Part shown: one piece after another, positions 62,243 through 64,000 of the stretch
Layout of the letters: each line of letters starts with the position of its first letter
Position numbering within the stretch: the first letter of the stretch is position 1
NCBI RefSeq assembly: GCF_000341085.1
Contig: NZ_ANBA01000017.1
Span: 124,001-188,000 of the forward strand
Reading direction: 5' to 3'
DNA from: Nocardiopsis ganjiahuensis DSM 45031
Lineage (GTDB): Bacteria > Actinomycetota > Actinomycetes > Streptosporangiales > Streptosporangiaceae
Length of the DNA stretch: 64,000 nt
Translations under genes and position numbers: made by a program
The notes under the pieces: model-generated
Told to the model about the DNA's origin: nothing
Databases searched by the model: none
Seen by the model: the letters and a program-made list of their open reading frames with translations, nothing else

Positions 62243-62332
62243 CGCGACGCCGAGGGACGCGGCCTCGAGGGACACGGCGTTCAGGAACACGGTGTTGAGG
62301 GGCGCAGCGCCAAGAGGCACGGCGTCAGGGGA
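62243..62332 (+). repeat. Six imperfect 15-bp tandem repeats
   Basis: Units such as CGCGGCCTCGAGGGA, CACGGCGTTCAGGAA and CACGGTGTTGAGGGG follow one another without gaps and end five bases before the ATPase start. In one frame they encode five-residue repeats (ATPRD, AASRD, TAFRN, TVLRG, AAPRG, TASGE). They may be an untranslated repeat or an N-terminal extension. Confidence 0.65.
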
Positions 62333-62336
62333 ACGG

Positions 62337-63101
62337 ATGGGCCAGATGACCAGCGACACAGTCCGGTTCGAGGGCGTGGTCCGCCACTACGACGCACAGC
62401 ACGTGATCGGGCCCCTCGACCTCGCCGTCGGTCCGGGGCACTGTGCGGCGCTGGTCGGCCCGAACGGTTGCGGGAAGTCCACCATGCTCCGCATCGCCGC
62501 GGGCAACGAGCACCCCGACGACGGCACCGTCGAGGTGCTGGGCGTCGCCCCCACCCAGAACTCCCCGGCCTTCCGCAGCCGGGTCTTCGTCCTGGACGAG
62601 GTGTCGTACTTCCCGGACCTCACCGTCCGCGAGCACCTGGAACTCGTCGCCGTCGGCCACGGGCACGGCGACGGGACCCCGGAGCGGGTGGACGACGCCC
62701 TCGAACGCTGCCGCCTGGCCAACCACGCCGACCTCAGCCCGCGCAAGCTCAGCCGGGGCCTGCAGCAGCTCATGTCGATCGCCTCGATGCTCCTGGCGCC
62801 CCGGTTGGAACTCCTCGTCCTGGACGAGCCCGAACGGCATCTGGACACCGAGGCCAAGGAGTGGCTCGCCGGTTTCCTCGCCGACCGCAAGGCCGAGGGC
62901 GCCTGCCTGCTCCTGGCCACTCACCACCGCCCCTTCGTCGACGCACTCGCCGACCAGGTCCACGAGTTCGACGCACTCGGAAACACCTTCGCGGACACAC
63001 CCGAAGCCGCCCCCGCGGACGCCCCCGCGGACGCCGCCGGGGACGACTCCGCGGGCAGCGCTGGGAACACCGCCGGGGACACCCGCCGGGACGACACGTG
63101 A
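62337..63101 (+). CDS. ABC transporter ATP-binding protein
   Basis: 254 residues from ATG at 62337 with GGGGAA upstream. Walker A GPNGCGKST, a signature degenerate at its start (KLSRGLQQ instead of LSGGQ) and Walker B LLVLDEPERHLD are visible; the switch His is ATHHRPF. The C-terminal 40 residues are an Ala/Asp/Gly-rich tail. It overlaps the following permease gene (GTGA), so the two form one transporter. The degenerate signature is seen in several exporter-type actinobacterial ATPases. Confidence 0.85.
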   Translation: MGQMTSDTVRFEGVVRHYDAQHVIGPLDLAVGPGHCAALVGPNGCGKSTMLRIAAGNEHPDDGTVEVLGVAPTQNSPAFRSRVFVLDEVSYFPDLTVREHLELVAVGHGHGDGTPERVDDALERCRLANHADLSPRKLSRGLQQLMSIASMLLAPRLELLVLDEPERHLDTEAKEWLAGFLADRKAEGACLLLATHHRPFVDALADQVHEFDALGNTFADTPEAAPADAPADAAGDDSAGSAGNTAGDTRRDDT

Positions 63102-64000
63102 ACGCCGGGCCGCGCCGTGCCGCACCACGGCCCCCCGCCCCCGACAGCGCTCGGACCACCGCCCGGGTACTGCGCCTGCTGCGGACGCACCGCCGCGCCA
63201 CCCTGCGACGCAACCGGGGCGACGCCGCCTACGCCGTCTACCTGATGGTCTTCGTCGGAGCGCTCACGCTCCCCCCGGCGGGCATCGCGATGGTCGAGGT
63301 GGTCTCCGCGCCCCCGCCCCTGGACCCCTGGCCCGCCCACCGGTCCGCCGCGCTGGTCCCACTGCTCCTCGCGGGGCTCCTGTGGCTGTCGTGGGTCTCG
63401 GCCCGAGAAGCCGCCGTACGCGGCCCGGTCCAGGTGAGCGCCCCGATGATCGACTGGGTCCTGTCCCTGCCCGTGGACCGCTCACGTTTCCTCACTCCGA
63501 GCCTGCTGAAGTCGGCCGCCCTGCGCGCCGCCGCCGGGGCCCTGCTCGGCCCGCTGCTCCTGGTGCTGCTGTGGCGGACGGTGCTCCCGATGCCGGTTTC
63601 GGGGGACGGTGCCGCGTGGGTGCTGCTCGCGCAGACCGGGCTGGCGGGTGCGCTGGCGGGGTTGCTGAGTACCGCCTGCGGTGCCCTGGTCGTGGCCTAC
63701 GGCACCCGTACCATCAGGGCCCTGCGGCTCTGGCACGCACTGGCCCAGCTCCTGCTGGTCGGCGCGGCCGTGCTCGCCTGGTCCCTCTCCTTCCCGGCGC
63801 CGTGGCTGCGGGCCGGGGCCTGGGCCGGGCCCGCCCTCCTGGCGGTGGGGGCGGTGTGGCTGTTCGCGCTGGCGTGGCGTTCTCTGCACCTTGTCGAACC
63901 CTCCTCCCTGCGCGAGCGCGCCGCGACCGCCTTCGGCCTGCGCTCGGGGATCTGGATGAGCGACCCGAGCTGGTACCAGGTCGCGGTCACCGAACGCATG
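63098..64000 (+). CDS. ABC transporter permease, partial (DUF6297-like)
   Basis: The GTG at 63098 overlaps the ATPase stop, and the frame stays open for 301 codons to the window end. After a basic N-terminus (RVLRLLRTHRRATLRRNRG) come hydrophobic segments at about 46-65, 84-101, 138-160, 172-200 and 209-245. VLSLPVDRSRFLTPSLLKSA is a cytoplasmic loop typical of ABC-2-like exporter permeases. It resembles the actinobacterial DUF6297 family. The substrate is unknown. The 3' end is missing. Confidence 0.75.
   Translation, partial: MNAGPRRAAPRPPAPDSARTTARVLRLLRTHRRATLRRNRGDAAYAVYLMVFVGALTLPPAGIAMVEVVSAPPPLDPWPAHRSAALVPLLLAGLLWLSWVSAREAAVRGPVQVSAPMIDWVLSLPVDRSRFLTPSLLKSAALRAAAGALLGPLLLVLLWRTVLPMPVSGDGAAWVLLAQTGLAGALAGLLSTACGALVVAYGTRTIRALRLWHALAQLLLVGAAVLAWSLSFPAPWLRAGAWAGPALLAVGAVWLFALAWRSLHLVEPSSLRERAATAFGLRSGIWMSDPSWYQVAVTERM

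Overview
The window is a high-GC actinomycete chromosome segment. GC-rich third codon positions, GTG/TTG starts and several actinomycete signature families (a HATPase / DUF5753-type XRE / DUF397 set, DUF574-type methyltransferase, MftF-like protein, BioMNY) point to Streptosporangiales, possibly Nocardiopsis or a relative. The genus is an inference from gene style only.

Layout. 1-666: the 5' part of a minus-strand TnpB (IS200/IS605-type) and a decayed element-end hairpin. 1011-19923: a compact type I modular polyketide locus of three tightly coupled PKS genes and an alpha/beta hydrolase. It encodes a KSQ loading module, a reducing module 1 with no acyltransferase, a non-reducing module 2, and module 3 with a DH, KR and terminal TE. 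20193-24212: hrpA. 24282-25056: a TacT/TacA-like toxin-antitoxin pair. 25269-26558: a flavin split-barrel protein and a globin. 26976-28187: a lactonase, followed by an MFS transporter remnant. 28549-30568: the BioYMN biotin ECF transporter. 30869-34417: a beta-lactamase-fold serine hydrolase, methyltransferase, VOC protein and FabG. 34739-36922: an AbaA/WhiJ-like regulatory set. 37319-38353: ZnuA-like zinc lipoprotein with a Zur-like box. 38554-40689: Ktr/Trk potassium uptake. 40870-42304: a CDF metal exporter divergent from a CmtR-like ArsR sensor. 43000-46272: an RND pump. 46372-49883: small proteins, an anti-sigma-like HATPase and an MftF-like protein without recognisable GT2 catalytic motifs. 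50490-56430: a peptide/nickel-type ABC importer with a fused double ATPase, behind a long AT-rich leader. 56743-62106: secreted and envelope proteins, a DUF559 nuclease and a TadG/M15-like fusion. 62337-64000: an ABC exporter pair cut by the window end.

The most unusual locus is the PKS. Its domains predict a short reduced tetraketide with propionyl starter, malonyl in module 2 and probably ethylmalonyl in module 3. Module 1 lacks an AT although the post-AT linker remains, so it must be loaded by another AT. With all domains active the chain would be a 5-oxo-2-enoic acid able to close to a 3-ethyl-6-alkyl-2-pyranone. This is inference. No tailoring genes lie between the TnpB element and hrpA.
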